From assembly GCA_035533475.1 (NCBI GenBank), contig DATLTS010000020.1:1-64000 (forward strand): 64,000 bases of DNA, given 5' to 3'. Below the pieces are notes generated by a model. That model was not told where the DNA came from and ran no database searches. It saw only the letters and a list, made by a program, of their open reading frames with translations. The translations under genes and the position numbers were made by a program. Source of the stretch: Mycobacteriales bacterium. Its GTDB lineage: Bacteria; Actinomycetota; Actinomycetes; DATLTS01. Shown piece after piece: positions 56,640 through 64,000 of the stretch. Position 1 is the stretch's first letter. Each line of letters begins with the position of its first letter.

Positions 56640-56712
56640 GGGGCCGTAGCCCAACGGCAGAGGCACGTGCCTTAGGAGCACGCCAGTGTGAGTTCGACTC
56701 TCATCGGCCCCA
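56640..56712 (+). tRNA. tRNA with anticodon UAG, class I shape
   Basis: 73 bases: acceptor GGGGCCG/CGGCCCC, anticodon stem CGTGC/GCACG with loop CTTAGGA (anticodon TAG, reading CUA, Leu), T-stem GTGAG/CTCAT and discriminator A73; CCA not encoded. All stems pair well, with a three-base D-stem. The variable region is only five bases (CCAGT), whereas bacterial tRNA-Leu normally has a long variable arm. Isotype is therefore uncertain although the anticodon says Leu. Its 3' end is the target of the second island. Confidence 0.85.
56692..56709 (+). repeat. Left 18-bp repeat in tRNA 3' end (putative attL)
   Basis: GTTCGACTCTCATCGGCC in the T-arm and acceptor of the tRNA recurs exactly at 62830-62847. 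The next four bases also agree in three positions (CCAC versus GCAC). An integrase pseudogene lies next to it. Confidence 0.7.
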
Positions 56713-56793
56713 CGTCGTCGTCTTCGTGAATGCCGAGGTCCGCCTGGTGTCGGTTCTCGGTGAATCGCCCGAATCGGCCGGTTGGTTGCAGAA

Positions 56794-57780
56794 ACGTTCA
56801 CGATCTTCGTCGGAACTGAAGAAGAGCGCGGCCTATTTGCTCCGCAGCGTCCGCGTGCATGGCCGGTGAAACGTGTAGATGTCCAGCGTGATGCCGACGC
56901 TCGGGTGTCCGAGCCGCTCCTGAACGATGCTGGGATGGACCATCTGATCGATACTGGTAACCAGCAGTGTTCGGATTCGGTCGGATGGCCAATCCGTGGT
57001 TCATCTGGGGGAGGCAACTCTCACCCTTGGTAATCGCCTTCCTGGTGCTGCGTCGCCGCGCACCGGCAGCATGCTGGGTGCCGCTTTCTCGGGCGCCTTC
57101 CTCGTTGCTGCCGTTGAGTTTCGAGACTTTCTGCCAGCGTCCGGGACTCAGCCGGCACAGTGGATCCAACCCGGGCGGCGCCCAAGCTCGAGCGAGCCGA
57201 CCGACATGGCGGCAGCTGCCACATTGCGCCGTCGAACACAACGCTACCGGGTACCGCATCTTGGCATCAGATGCAACAGGCTTGCGTAACCGCAGGTCAC
57301 ACGGCGTGTGGAAGGCGGCCACGCCGTCGAGCCGCCTGCCCGAAAACGGCAATCCCCGCAAGGCCAACGGTTACGCGATCCGTCGAATGCCTCCCGCAGT
57401 TGCATCAGATGCAACTCTGCCGGTTAGCGCCAACGTCGCCCAAGTGTGCCGCAGACCGTGCAGGCTCAGTCGCGGCAACCCCAGTTTCTTGACCGCTGCG
57501 CTGAACGTCCACGAGACCGTCCGGGGGGTGCAGCGGGCTGCCGTCGGTGCGGGTGAAGACCAGGTCGTGGTCCTGCCAGGCCTCGCCAAGAGCAAGACGC
57601 TGCTCGAGCTACCGGGTCCGGTGTGCACGGAGCAGAGCGAGCGTTGCTGTGTCGAGAACGATGACCCGGCGGCTTCGTTCGGTCTTGGGCGTGGCCCACA
57701 TCCAGCCCACGCCGTCGTCACACGCTTCCACTTCGACGATCGAATTGCGGATGGACAGGCGCCCGGTCGTGAAGTCGAAT
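56794..57780 (-). pseudogene. Tyrosine recombinase (integrase) remnants
   Basis: Pieces in order: GRLSIRNSIVEVEACDDGVG and PKTERSRRVIVLDTATLALL to an in-frame TAG (57611-57609). In the same frame follow LEQRLALGEAWQDHDLVFTR and TDGSPLHP. After one extra C comes RTVSWTFSAAVKKLGLPRLS and LHGLRHTWATLALTG (box II, R and H). About 450 bases later comes IVQERLGHPSVGITLDIY, followed after another shift by HVSPAMHADAAEQIGRALLQ. The second catalytic block and Tyr region survive, but separated by an insertion. Clearly inactive. Confidence 0.8.
57398..57416. repeat. Perfect 19-bp palindrome at the integrase break
   Basis: AGTTGCATCAGATGCAACT lies exactly where the integrase sequence stops matching (after ALTG). 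A 14-base part (GCATCAGATGCAAC) recurs at 57264-57277. It may mark the end of an inserted segment. Confidence 0.6.
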
Positions 57781-57929
57781 TGTGGGGGCGGCGCTTCGGC
57801 GACCGCGTCCAGGACAGCCATCAGCCGGGCGCGGACCTTCACCGGGCACTTGCGCAGGAACTCGTCGCCGGGAACGGCCCCGTCAGCGACCTGGTAGAAG
57901 ACGACGTCCCACGCGGCCTCCACTGCCAT
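57609..57929 (-). pseudogene. HigB/RelE-like toxin N-terminus fused to integrase fragment
   Basis: A 106-residue open frame. Residues 1-50 (WDVVFYQVADGAVPGDEFLR, then KVRARLMAVLDAVAEAPPPQ) are the start of a phage-derived Gp49-like/HigB toxin. The rest (FDFTTGRLSIRNSIVEVEAC onward) is integrase. The toxin's catalytic C-terminus is lost. The antitoxin gene lies 14 bases upstream. Confidence 0.7.
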
Positions 57930-57943
57930 GCGTTATCGGAGAG

Positions 57944-58282
57944 CTAGGCGACGGAGCGGGAGGAGCGGCGGCGGGGCCGAGCCGCCTCGTTCGGCGCCTC
58001 GACGATCTGCAGACGTACGCCGAGGGCGCTGGCAAGGGCTACGACGGTCTTCAGCTCCGGGTTGACCTCAGCGGTGAACAGCCGGCGCACGGTCGACGGG
58101 TTCTTGCCGATCCGACGGGCGAGTTCCGCCTTCGAATAACCCGAGGCGACGCGCAAGGTGTCGAGCTGGCGCATGATGGCGTCGACCTGAGCGATCTCGG
58201 CCCGGGCCAGTTCGTACTCGGCCCGGAATTCGGGGTCGCGCAACTCCTCGGCACGCCGGCGCTGGTAGTAGCTGGTCGACAC
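57944..58282 (-). CDS. XRE-family antitoxin-like regulator
   Basis: 112 residues from GTG 58282, with ribosome site GGAGGGGA. The helix-turn-helix lies at about residues 50-90 (SGYSKAELARRIGKNPSTVR, then RLFTAEVNPELKTVVALASA). Its toxin partner downstream is truncated, so it is probably an orphan. A palindrome upstream (58332-58344) could be its operator. Confidence 0.8.
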   Translation of the reverse strand: MSTSYYQRRRAEELRDPEFRAEYELARAEIAQVDAIMRQLDTLRVASGYSKAELARRIGKNPSTVRRLFTAEVNPELKTVVALASALGVRLQIVEAPNEAARPRRRSSRSVA

Positions 58283-58331
58283 GCGACGGTCCCCTCCTGC
58301 TAGAAGAACGTAGTGTATCACCTATGGTACG

Positions 58332-58344
58332 CCTACCTGGTAGG
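58332..58344. promoter_or_regulatory. Palindromic operator candidate for XRE regulator
   Basis: CCTACC-T-GGTAGG, a perfect 13-base palindrome, lies between the divergent XRE gene and the 58355 gene, 50 bases upstream of the XRE start. Confidence 0.5.
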
Positions 58345-58354
58345 GTTCGGCGGC

Positions 58355-58711
58355 GTGGAGCACTCCGGCTACTGCGATGACTGCGGGGCCTCACCTGCAA
58401 CGCACTCACTGACCGCCCTCGGCACCTTCTGTGACCCCTGCGCCGATCGCCACCTCTCCGAGATCACCGGCTTTCCGCTGCTTCCCGCGCCGCCGGATCC
58501 GATCACGATCACCGGCCCGGACGGCCGACAGCATCGGCTGCGGTTTCGGCTGCGGCGGGTGCCGACCGGGATCTCGGTCGACCTCGAAGAGACCCTCGAT
58601 GGCGACGGTGAAGAGGACCTATTGAGCGCCGGTGCAGGAGCACCTCGCGCGCACTGGAGCGGCACCTCGCGCGCGACCGCTAGCGGCAGACGTTTCCCAT
58701 GCGAACAGTGA
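58355..58711 (+). CDS. Hypothetical protein with zinc-finger-like start, probably truncated
   Basis: 118 residues from GTG 58355. HSGYCDDCGASPATHSLTAL and FCDPCADRHL give two CxxC pairs for a metal site. They are followed by DPITITGPDGRQHRLRFRLR and RVPTGISVDLEETLDGDGEE, which look like the core of a conserved actinobacterial family of unknown function. The last ~25 residues are low-complexity and overlap the next gene antisense, so the native C-terminus may be lost. Confidence 0.55.
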   Translation: MEHSGYCDDCGASPATHSLTALGTFCDPCADRHLSEITGFPLLPAPPDPITITGPDGRQHRLRFRLRRVPTGISVDLEETLDGDGEEDLLSAGAGAPRAHWSGTSRATASGRRFPCEQ

Positions 58712-59063
58712 CAACCGTGGCCGATGGGACGGTCACGGCCGCCGGCTCGTCCGGAATGTTCAGAGTGCGTATGGCGTACGAGCCGGGCACGAGGGCGACC
58801 CGGTACGGTCGGCCTCCCGCGATGGTTCGATCGAAGACAACCTCGCCGTTGTGCAGAATCTGGACGTGCACCGGGTAGTAGATCTTTGCCGGGTTTGCCC
58901 CGGCCCCGACACACGGCGCGGCCAAGATCACCACTGCGCCAGAAAACCCGCTCGCGGCGTGGGGACTCGGTCGTGACGCGCTTCCGGCGTCGCTGCCGTG
59001 GTTCGTACAGCCAGTGAAAAGCATGATTGCCGCAAGCCACACCGCGCCTGAACCACGCTTCAC
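58680..59063 (-). CDS. Putative lipoprotein
   Basis: 127 residues from the ATG at 59063. The signal peptide MKRGSGAVWLAAIMLFTGC ends in the lipobox FTGC. The mature domain (SGAVVILAAPCVGAGANPAK, ILHNGEVVFDRTIAGGRPYR, VALVPGSYAIRTLNIPDEPA) looks like a small beta-sandwich. It ends in VCR with a partner Cys. Convergent overlap with the 58355 gene. Confidence 0.7.
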   Translation of the reverse strand: MKRGSGAVWLAAIMLFTGCTNHGSDAGSASRPSPHAASGFSGAVVILAAPCVGAGANPAKIYYPVHVQILHNGEVVFDRTIAGGRPYRVALVPGSYAIRTLNIPDEPAAVTVPSATVVTVRMGNVCR

Positions 59064-59285
59064 AACTGCTAAGACACCGCCTTCACCTGCTCGGTTCCAT
59101 GGTGGACCAAGGGTCTGGGCAACCCACTCTCCGTACCGTATGCGAACGCCGGGTATCTGCTAGGCGGACGGTGGCCGCAACCCGCTCGAGAATGCGCACT
59201 CGCGGCCGCTGCCCATCGCGGAACTGCACTTCTTCCCCTAGCGAGAATGCGACGCATAACTGCTCGTGGATAAAGGTGGACAACG

Positions 59286-59765
59286 ATGTCTGACGAGAAG
59301 ACCGCTATGGGTGACGGCGGCACCCACGTCCCCGTGACCTACGAGCGCTGCGAGCACATCAAGGGGCCCTTTTACCACGGGACGAAGTCCGCGCTCGAGG
59401 CCGGCGATGAGCTCGTGCCCGGCTACCGCTCCAACTTCCAGGAGGGTCGGGTGTCGAACAACATCTACTTCGCCGCGCTCGTAGAGACAGCCGCCTGGGG
59501 AGCGGAGCTTGCGACAGCCCTGGCCGAGACCGGAGAGCGGGGACGCATCTACGTCGTGGAACCTCTGGGTCCGTTCGAGGACGACCCGAACGTGACCAAC
59601 AAGAAATTCCCCGGCAACCCCACACAGTCCTACCGCACCCGCCATCCGCTGCGCGTCATCGACGAGGTGGACAACTGGAAGGGGCATGACGCTGAGGTTC
59701 TGAAGGGGATGCTGGATCGCCTCGCGCTGCTACGGGAGCAGGGGCTGGACCTCATCGAGGACTAG
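59286..59765 (+). CDS. arr: Rifampin ADP-ribosyltransferase-like protein
   Basis: 159 residues from ATG 59286. FYHGTKSALEAGDELVPGYR, SNNIYFAALVETAAWGAELA, GRIYVVEPLGPFEDDPNVTN, KKFPGNPTQSYRTRHPLRVI match Arr enzymes, which ADP-ribosylate a hydroxyl of rifampin with NAD. The N-terminal ~20 residues are an extension. Full-length and undamaged, unlike most of the island. Resistance activity is inferred from the family. Confidence 0.9.
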   Translation: MSDEKTAMGDGGTHVPVTYERCEHIKGPFYHGTKSALEAGDELVPGYRSNFQEGRVSNNIYFAALVETAAWGAELATALAETGERGRIYVVEPLGPFEDDPNVTNKKFPGNPTQSYRTRHPLRVIDEVDNWKGHDAEVLKGMLDRLALLREQGLDLIED

Positions 59766-60018
59766 CGAGTCCTCGCTTACCCAGGCGGCGTCGGCGCTCT
59801 GGACGCGGCTTCCAGTCACGCGCCCACACCCTGACAGGCGACTCGAAATGCCGGCTAAGATCGCTGATCTTGAGGGCAGAGCCCGACCGCGAACCGCCGC
59901 TATTCGCTGCCCGCGGCGGACGCCCACCGACGTTTCCGGTGACTCGACTCGGGACGGCTGGTCACCCCCTCAACGACCGACGAGGCACGGTGACGTCTAA
60001 TAAGGTATCATTCGGGTT

Positions 60019-60366
60019 GTGGCGCAGATGGGTCCCACCACCGAGGAGAAGGTCTCCCGGCTGGCCGGTAACCTGCTGGCGTCGGCGCGTTCGAAGCGCG
60101 GGTTGTCCCAGCGGGAGCTGGCCCGACGTGCCGCGGTGCCGCAGGCGATGATCGCCCGGATCGAGTCGCATCGCCAACAGCCGAGCCTGCCGACGCTGTA
60201 CCGCTTGTTGGCGGCGGCGGAGCTGGAGTTGCGGACCCGGCTGGCCGATTACGACGATCACGACGACGTGCTCGACGCTCGCCGCCGCCGGCGTACGGCG
60301 GCGGAGCGAAAAGCCGCACGCAAGGCACAGGATGAGTTCGCCGCGGCGCTGGCTGGGCGGCGGTGA
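60019..60366 (+). CDS. XRE-family regulator paired with a nucleotidyltransferase
   Basis: 115 residues from GTG 60019 (ATG 60028 is an alternative). HTH at about 25-60: GLSQRELARRAAVPQAMIAR, IESHRQQPSLPTLYRLLAAA. A -10-like TATCAT at 60006-60011 is seven bases before the GTG, so a leaderless message is possible. The stop overlaps the next gene's GTG. This is the usual layout of XRE antitoxin plus AbiEii-like nucleotidyltransferase pairs. Confidence 0.8.
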   Translation: MAQMGPTTEEKVSRLAGNLLASARSKRGLSQRELARRAAVPQAMIARIESHRQQPSLPTLYRLLAAAELELRTRLADYDDHDDVLDARRRRRTAAERKAARKAQDEFAAALAGRR

Positions 60367-60830
60367 ACGCTCGACTTGAGCCCGAAGAGATTGTCCGGGT
60401 GTTGGAGGAGGAGCGGGTCAGCTACGTCCTGATCGGCGGCTACGCCGCGCGACTGTACGGGCCGGCCGTCCGACCGAGGACATCGAAATAACCCCGGCAA
60501 CCGACGCGGCGAACCTGGCAGCGGTCGTGCGCGCACTCAAGCGGCTGAACGCCAGGATCCGGGTGGCCGATGTCCGGAAGGCCTACCGTTCGACACCTCC
60601 GCGGAACCCTTGCGCGGCATCCGTTTGCTCAACCTGACCACTTGCCACGGCGATCTCGATCTGTGCGTGGTCCCGGCCGGCAACGAGGGTTATGAGGATC
60701 TGGTCCGTGCGGCCGTAGCGCGGACTCCGGCGGTTGTCGCCTGCCAACCGAACTTTCCCCAAGCCCGCGACGAAACGGCTGAAACCGGGTCGAGACCATC
60801 CGCCTCGACGAATATGGCGGCAGCGTAGTC
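60363..60830 (+). pseudogene. Nucleotidyltransferase (AbiEii/MNT-like), frameshifted twice
   Basis: From GTG 60363: PEEIVRVLEEERVSYVLIGG and YAARLYGPAV. A shift near 60470 leads to TEDIEITPATDAANLAAVVR and ALKRLNARIRVADV, and another near 60575 to PFDTSAEPLRGIRLLNLTTC and HGDLDLCVVPAGNEGYEDLV. GG...D-x-E/D is the transferase signature. The C-terminus is also degraded. The paired XRE gene is intact. Confidence 0.72.
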
Positions 60831-60907
60831 GTGGATTGGGCTGGCGATAAGCCAGTACCGGGGCCGCCGCGCACCGGTGCCGGCCGCTCCGCGGCCCTGG
60901 GCATCGG

Positions 60908-61525
60908 TCATGCGGGAAGCGCGGTGCCCTCGTACATCGCCGCGTACGGCTTCGGCTCCCCCTTCCCGTAGTAGTTGTCCAACCGGGTGATCCTCATCCC
61001 GCCCGACTCGATGATTGCGGCGATGTCCCGGTTCAGGTTGCACCCGCCGCCAACACGTCGTTGGATCCCGTTGAGGCGGTCCTGCCATCGACGCACCCGC
61101 TCGTCGGGGGCACGGCCGTGTTCGACGAAGTGGAACTCTCCGCCCGGGCGTAACACCCGACGCGCCTCCCGAACGGCGGCCTCGGCATCCGGGATCGTGC
61201 ACAGACTCCACGTGCACAGGACCGCGTCGACACTCCCGTCGGGGACCGGCAACCGCTGCCCGTCCAACCCGACGACCTCGACCTCGACCGGCGCCGCGGC
61301 CATCCGCCCGCGGGCGAGCCGGACACCGACGCCGGATGGTTCGACCGCCATCAGCCGTGTGACGTCCAGCGGCAGGAACGGCAGGTTGTGACCGGTGCCG
61401 AAACCGATCTCGAGCACCTCACCCTTCAGCCGCGCACACACTCGCGCGCGGATCAGCCGGGTCTGCCCGGTGTTCATGACCACGTTGATGATGTGCGGTA
61501 GAACGCGCTCGTCATACAAACCCAT
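60908..61525 (-). CDS. Class I SAM-dependent methyltransferase
   Basis: 205 residues. ATG 61525 has a good ribosome site (GAGGAG), so I prefer it to the upstream start at 61618. SAM motif EVLEIGFGTGHNLPFLPLDV, then DAVLCTWSLCTIPDAEAAVR and VLRPGGEFHFVEHGRAPDER. UbiE/Coq5-like small-molecule methyltransferase; substrate unknown. Appears intact. Confidence 0.85.
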   Translation of the reverse strand: MGLYDERVLPHIINVVMNTGQTRLIRARVCARLKGEVLEIGFGTGHNLPFLPLDVTRLMAVEPSGVGVRLARGRMAAAPVEVEVVGLDGQRLPVPDGSVDAVLCTWSLCTIPDAEAAVREARRVLRPGGEFHFVEHGRAPDERVRRWQDRLNGIQRRVGGGCNLNRDIAAIIESGGMRITRLDNYYGKGEPKPYAAMYEGTALPA

Positions 61526-61649
61526 CGGCTCCTCCTCGGCCGCGCCCCACACGTCGCGCTTGCAGATCATCGCTGAATCCAGGGCGCGCGGCCACGCTAC
61601 CGCTGTGACGAGCCCCATGATCCAGCACCGGCTGTAACCCGCGCGGGGG

Positions 61650-62189
61650 ATGCGGGTGCAGGCGCTGGCCCGCCGTGACCCAGGTGTGGTTGTCGTGGGC
61701 GGCTCGGCGGAGGCACTGCCGATCCGATCCGCCGCAGTGCGGGCGGTCTGGGTATCTCAGGTCCTGCATCATGTGACCGACCTCTCGGCGGCAGCGGCGG
61801 GATTGCGCCGGGTGCTCGTTCCAGGTGGACGCGTCTTGGTTCGCGGTATGTACCGGGACCTGGCCGGGCAGTGGCCGTTGGTGAGCTTTTTCCCCGGCAT
61901 TCTTAAAGTCGAGGTCGAACGGTTTCCACCTTGGTCCAGGATTCAGGATCATCTGGAGGGGGCGGGGCTCCGGCTGACGGCCTGGGACCGTGTCGAGCAG
62001 ACCCTCGCGGGTGGCATGGCTGAGCTCGACGCGCGAACCTGTCACCGGGCAGATAGCGGGCTGGCGTTGCTGCCCGATGAACAGTTCCACGAAGGTCTGG
62101 CGCGGATGCGCGCGCTGGCCGAGGCGGAGGGGGTGCCTACACCGGTGAGCGAAACTCTCGACTTCGTCGTGTTCGCCTCAGAGGCCTGA
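61650..62189 (+). pseudogene. Methyltransferase lacking its SAM-binding N-terminus
   Basis: 179 residues. PIRSAAVRAVWVSQVLHHVT and LRRVLVPGGRVLVRGMYRDL correspond to motifs II-III of class I methyltransferases, but the glycine-rich motif I that should precede them is absent. The frame begins at ATG 61650, directly after the divergent methyltransferase region. Probably a 5'-truncated gene. Confidence 0.65.
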
Positions 62190-62413
62190 TCAGCATCGTC
62201 CAAGGCGCGGCCTGTCCGGGCGAGTCGGGGTCGCACGATGTATCCACCCGGGCAGCCCGCGCGGCCTGACAGACTCACTCGGATCCGGCTGGTCGAAGAT
62301 GGTTTCGAGCGCGAAGGAGGAGCGGGAACGATGACTTCGCGAACTCACGAACGTCTGTCCCCCTCTCCGGTCAGCACCGTCGGCCGCTGGCGACCCATCG
62401 ATGGAGTGAGTCG

Positions 62414-62599
62414 ATGGGCAAGGTCCGTGCGGGTATCACGATGTCGGTCGACGGATACATCACCGGACCGGATGACCGCCCCGGGTGCGGTCTCGGGAAG
62501 CGTCTGTTCGAAGGGTTCACACAGCCCCTTGACCTAGAGCACCTCGGGGTCCGCCAATCGCCGTACGCCACGTTCATCGACTACCGGGTCAGGAAATGA
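62414..62599 (+). pseudogene. DHFR-like gene with in-frame internal deletion
   Basis: 61 residues. The N-terminus GKVRAGITMSVDGYITGPDD joins after CGLGKRLF directly to the C-terminal EGFTQPLDLEHLGVRQSPYA and TFIDYRVRK of RibD-C-domain proteins. About two thirds of the usual ~190 residues are missing, yet the frame is kept. ATG 62414 has no clear ribosome site. Confidence 0.65.
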
Positions 62600-62933
62600 C
62601 CGAGGCGCTGGGTTCACGCGGGGGTCTCAGCAGCGTCCGACGAGCAGGGGAACTGGGATAGGAGCCGAGCGGGGGTGCGCCTCGCGGGCACTGTTTCGCG
62701 GCCAGTGAGCGCGCCCGGCTGCTCGTCAGACCCGCCAGCCGCGGTCAGTCAAGGTCGGTGATCAGCACTCGACCGGCACGAACGTGGATGTCGCCGTGCA
62801 TGAGTCGCCAGGGTCATCCGGCTGGGGGTGTTCGACTCTCATCGGCCGCACAACGCGGAGCCCGGCCACACCTGGCGAACCTTCGAGCGTGGGCTGACCG
62901 GCGACGTCGCGGTGGGTCGGCATGTGGCTTGCA
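62600..62933. other. Right end of island 2, no gene
   Basis: 334 bases containing the right-hand tRNA repeat at 62830-62847. Short frames here have no recognisable motif. Beyond 62847 the sequence should be ancestral chromosome. Confidence 0.4.
62830..62847 (+). repeat. Right 18-bp repeat of tRNA 3' end (putative attR)
   Basis: GTTCGACTCTCATCGGCC is identical to 56692-56709 and followed by GCAC where the tRNA has CCAC. There is no tRNA body upstream of it, so it is a displaced 3' end. Confidence 0.7.
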
Positions 62934-63947
62934 CTACCGCTCGCTCAGCAGCAGGTTCCGTGCGTCTGGCCCTGCGGGCCGCGGGTCATGTCGCGTGGAA
63001 GGAGTAGGCGCTGCGTCCTTCGCTGCGTCGTTCGAGGATGAGCCCACATAACCGTTGAGCCAGGCATTGATGTCATCAACGGCTGCCCGCGCCATCGGGG
63101 TCGGGTGTGCGGTGAAGCCGTGAGGCGAGTCGGGGTAGAGCCGGAGATCGACTTCGACTCCGGCCGCTGACAGTCGGGCGGCCATCGCCAGGTTGTCCTG
63201 GAGCAGGATGTCGAGCTCTCCGACAACGATGAGGACAGGAGGAAGGCCCCTAAGGTCGGCGTAGATCGGGGACAGGTCGGGATGCGTCCGGTCGGACGTG
63301 GCCCCGGCGTAGGCATCGAGGAAGTACTCGTCCGCGATCAGGCGGCCCGCGGGTGTGTGCGCGCTCAGATCGTAGGTTCCGAACTGCAGCACAGCGGCAT
63401 CGAATGCGGAGATCCCCCGATCGCGCAGGCGGAGAAGTGTGGTGACCGCCAGCGTTGCGCCAGCCGAGAAGCCTAGGATCCCGAGCCTGGTCACGCCGAA
63501 CCGGGACGATGCCTTGTCGGCGAGCCAGAGAGCTGCGGTTTCGCAGTCCTCGGGTGCCGCTGGCCACGGGTGTTCAGGTGCCAGTCGGTAGTCCACGCTC
63601 GTGATCGCAACGCCGAGGGCATCCGCAAGCTCCCTGTTGCGGATGTCGCTGGAAGCGGCCGATCCTAAGTAAAAGCCGCCGCCGTGGATCTCGAGGAGGA
63701 CCCCCGTTGCTGTCCTGCCCACAGGGAGATGGATCCGCAGCGGGACGCTGCGGCCGTCGACACTGACGAGCTCCTCCACGGCCGGCGGTTGCGACGGGGT
63801 AGCCGCGACGAGATCGGCTCGGACAGCGCGAAGCTCCTCCCAGCTATCGGGCCCACGCCCAGCCGCACGCTTCGCGTAGAAAGCGCGAGAACCTTCGACA
63901 AGAGGCAGAAGGCGCGAGTCGATCAGCTGTGTGAGTCCGAGTTTCAT
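62934..63947 (-). CDS. Alpha/beta hydrolase (HSL-type esterase)
   Basis: 337 residues from ATG 63947 (63977 is an alternative). Oxyanion motif LEIHGGGFYLGSAASSD (HGGG), nucleophile LGILGFSAGATLAVTTLLRL (GFSAG), Asp in VLIVVGELDILLQDNL and His in YPDSPHGFTAHPTPMA complete the hormone-sensitive-lipase family triad. It hydrolyses small esters or lactones; substrate unknown. It lies outside the island repeat. Confidence 0.9.
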   Translation of the reverse strand: MKLGLTQLIDSRLLPLVEGSRAFYAKRAAGRGPDSWEELRAVRADLVAATPSQPPAVEELVSVDGRSVPLRIHLPVGRTATGVLLEIHGGGFYLGSAASSDIRNRELADALGVAITSVDYRLAPEHPWPAAPEDCETAALWLADKASSRFGVTRLGILGFSAGATLAVTTLLRLRDRGISAFDAAVLQFGTYDLSAHTPAGRLIADEYFLDAYAGATSDRTHPDLSPIYADLRGLPPVLIVVGELDILLQDNLAMAARLSAAGVEVDLRLYPDSPHGFTAHPTPMARAAVDDINAWLNGYVGSSSNDAAKDAAPTPSTRHDPRPAGPDARNLLLSER

Positions 63948-64000
63948 CCAGCGAACAGTACGAGCAGGAGCTACCAACCCAGGCCCCGACGCGCCTGCCG

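Larger units (their letters stand above)
56692..62847. mobile_element. Decayed island inserted at the tRNA 3' end
   Basis: A 6.2-kb block bounded by 18-base direct repeats of the tRNA end, with a tyrosine integrase pseudogene at the tRNA side. Contents: toxin-antitoxin remnants, a truncated conserved protein, a lipoprotein, an arr-like resistance gene, an XRE-nucleotidyltransferase pair, two methyltransferases and a collapsed DHFR-like gene. Most are broken. No transfer genes are present. Confidence 0.68.

Noticed and set aside
56640-56712. Amber suppressor tRNA explaining the TAG codons
   Set aside because: The anticodon is UAG, which reads CUA. An amber suppressor would need CUA in the anticodon.

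Overview
This is a high-GC actinobacterial chromosome segment. GTG and TTG starts and 1- or 4-base start/stop overlaps are common. Two blocks of conserved gene order support the assignment: prfB, ftsE, ftsX, ctp protease, smpB, ssrA; and clpS, DUF2017, mec, cysO, cysM, murI, MBL hydrolase, rph, rdgB. I cannot name the genus. A Frankiales-like or related soil actinomycete would fit.

Layout. 1-2766: a secreted RCC1-repeat protein running off the left edge. 2767-4418: decayed DNA with a SIMPL pseudogene and the 3' end of a tadA ATPase. 4418-7798: the rest of a Tad/Flp pilus locus. 7851-13131: prfB, a zinc-ribbon membrane protein, ftsEX, a C-terminal processing protease, smpB and tmRNA. 13109-24604: a putative genomic island at the 3' end of tmRNA. 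It carries a broken serine recombinase operon, a HEPN-like gene, a TIR gene, a truncated SIR2-like gene, a low-GC cluster of secreted proteins and lipoproteins, and an MNT/HEPN module. 24670-36843: accessory DNA with HxlR/MFS, dehalogenase and HicB remnants, a second partial MNT/HEPN copy, a DHFR-like protein, a PadR-controlled ABC exporter, an IlvD/Edd dehydratase and a broken GT39-type glycosyltransferase.

36940-56573 is mostly housekeeping: a DUF885 peptidase, a reductase plus Rieske pair, a probable 10-methyl fatty acid pair (TmsA/TmsB type), an acyl-CoA synthetase, NAD salvage (pncA, pncB), ClpS, carrier-protein-dependent cysteine synthesis (Mec, CysO, CysM), MurI, RNase PH, an ITPase, and a GT2 plus UDP-glucuronate decarboxylase pair. 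A tRNA with anticodon UAG lies at 56640-56712. 56692-62847 is a second decayed island bounded by a repeat of the tRNA 3' end. It holds a broken tyrosine integrase, toxin-antitoxin remnants, an arr-like rifampin ADP-ribosyltransferase and several truncated genes. An alpha/beta hydrolase closes the window.

The most interesting block is the defence-like cargo of the tmRNA island: a HEPN-like protein facing a TIR protein that has an unrecognised C-terminal domain, with a SIR2-like remnant just upstream of the TIR gene on the same strand. Many genes in both islands carry single-base frameshifts or TAG stops, so much of the mobile DNA appears to be fossil.
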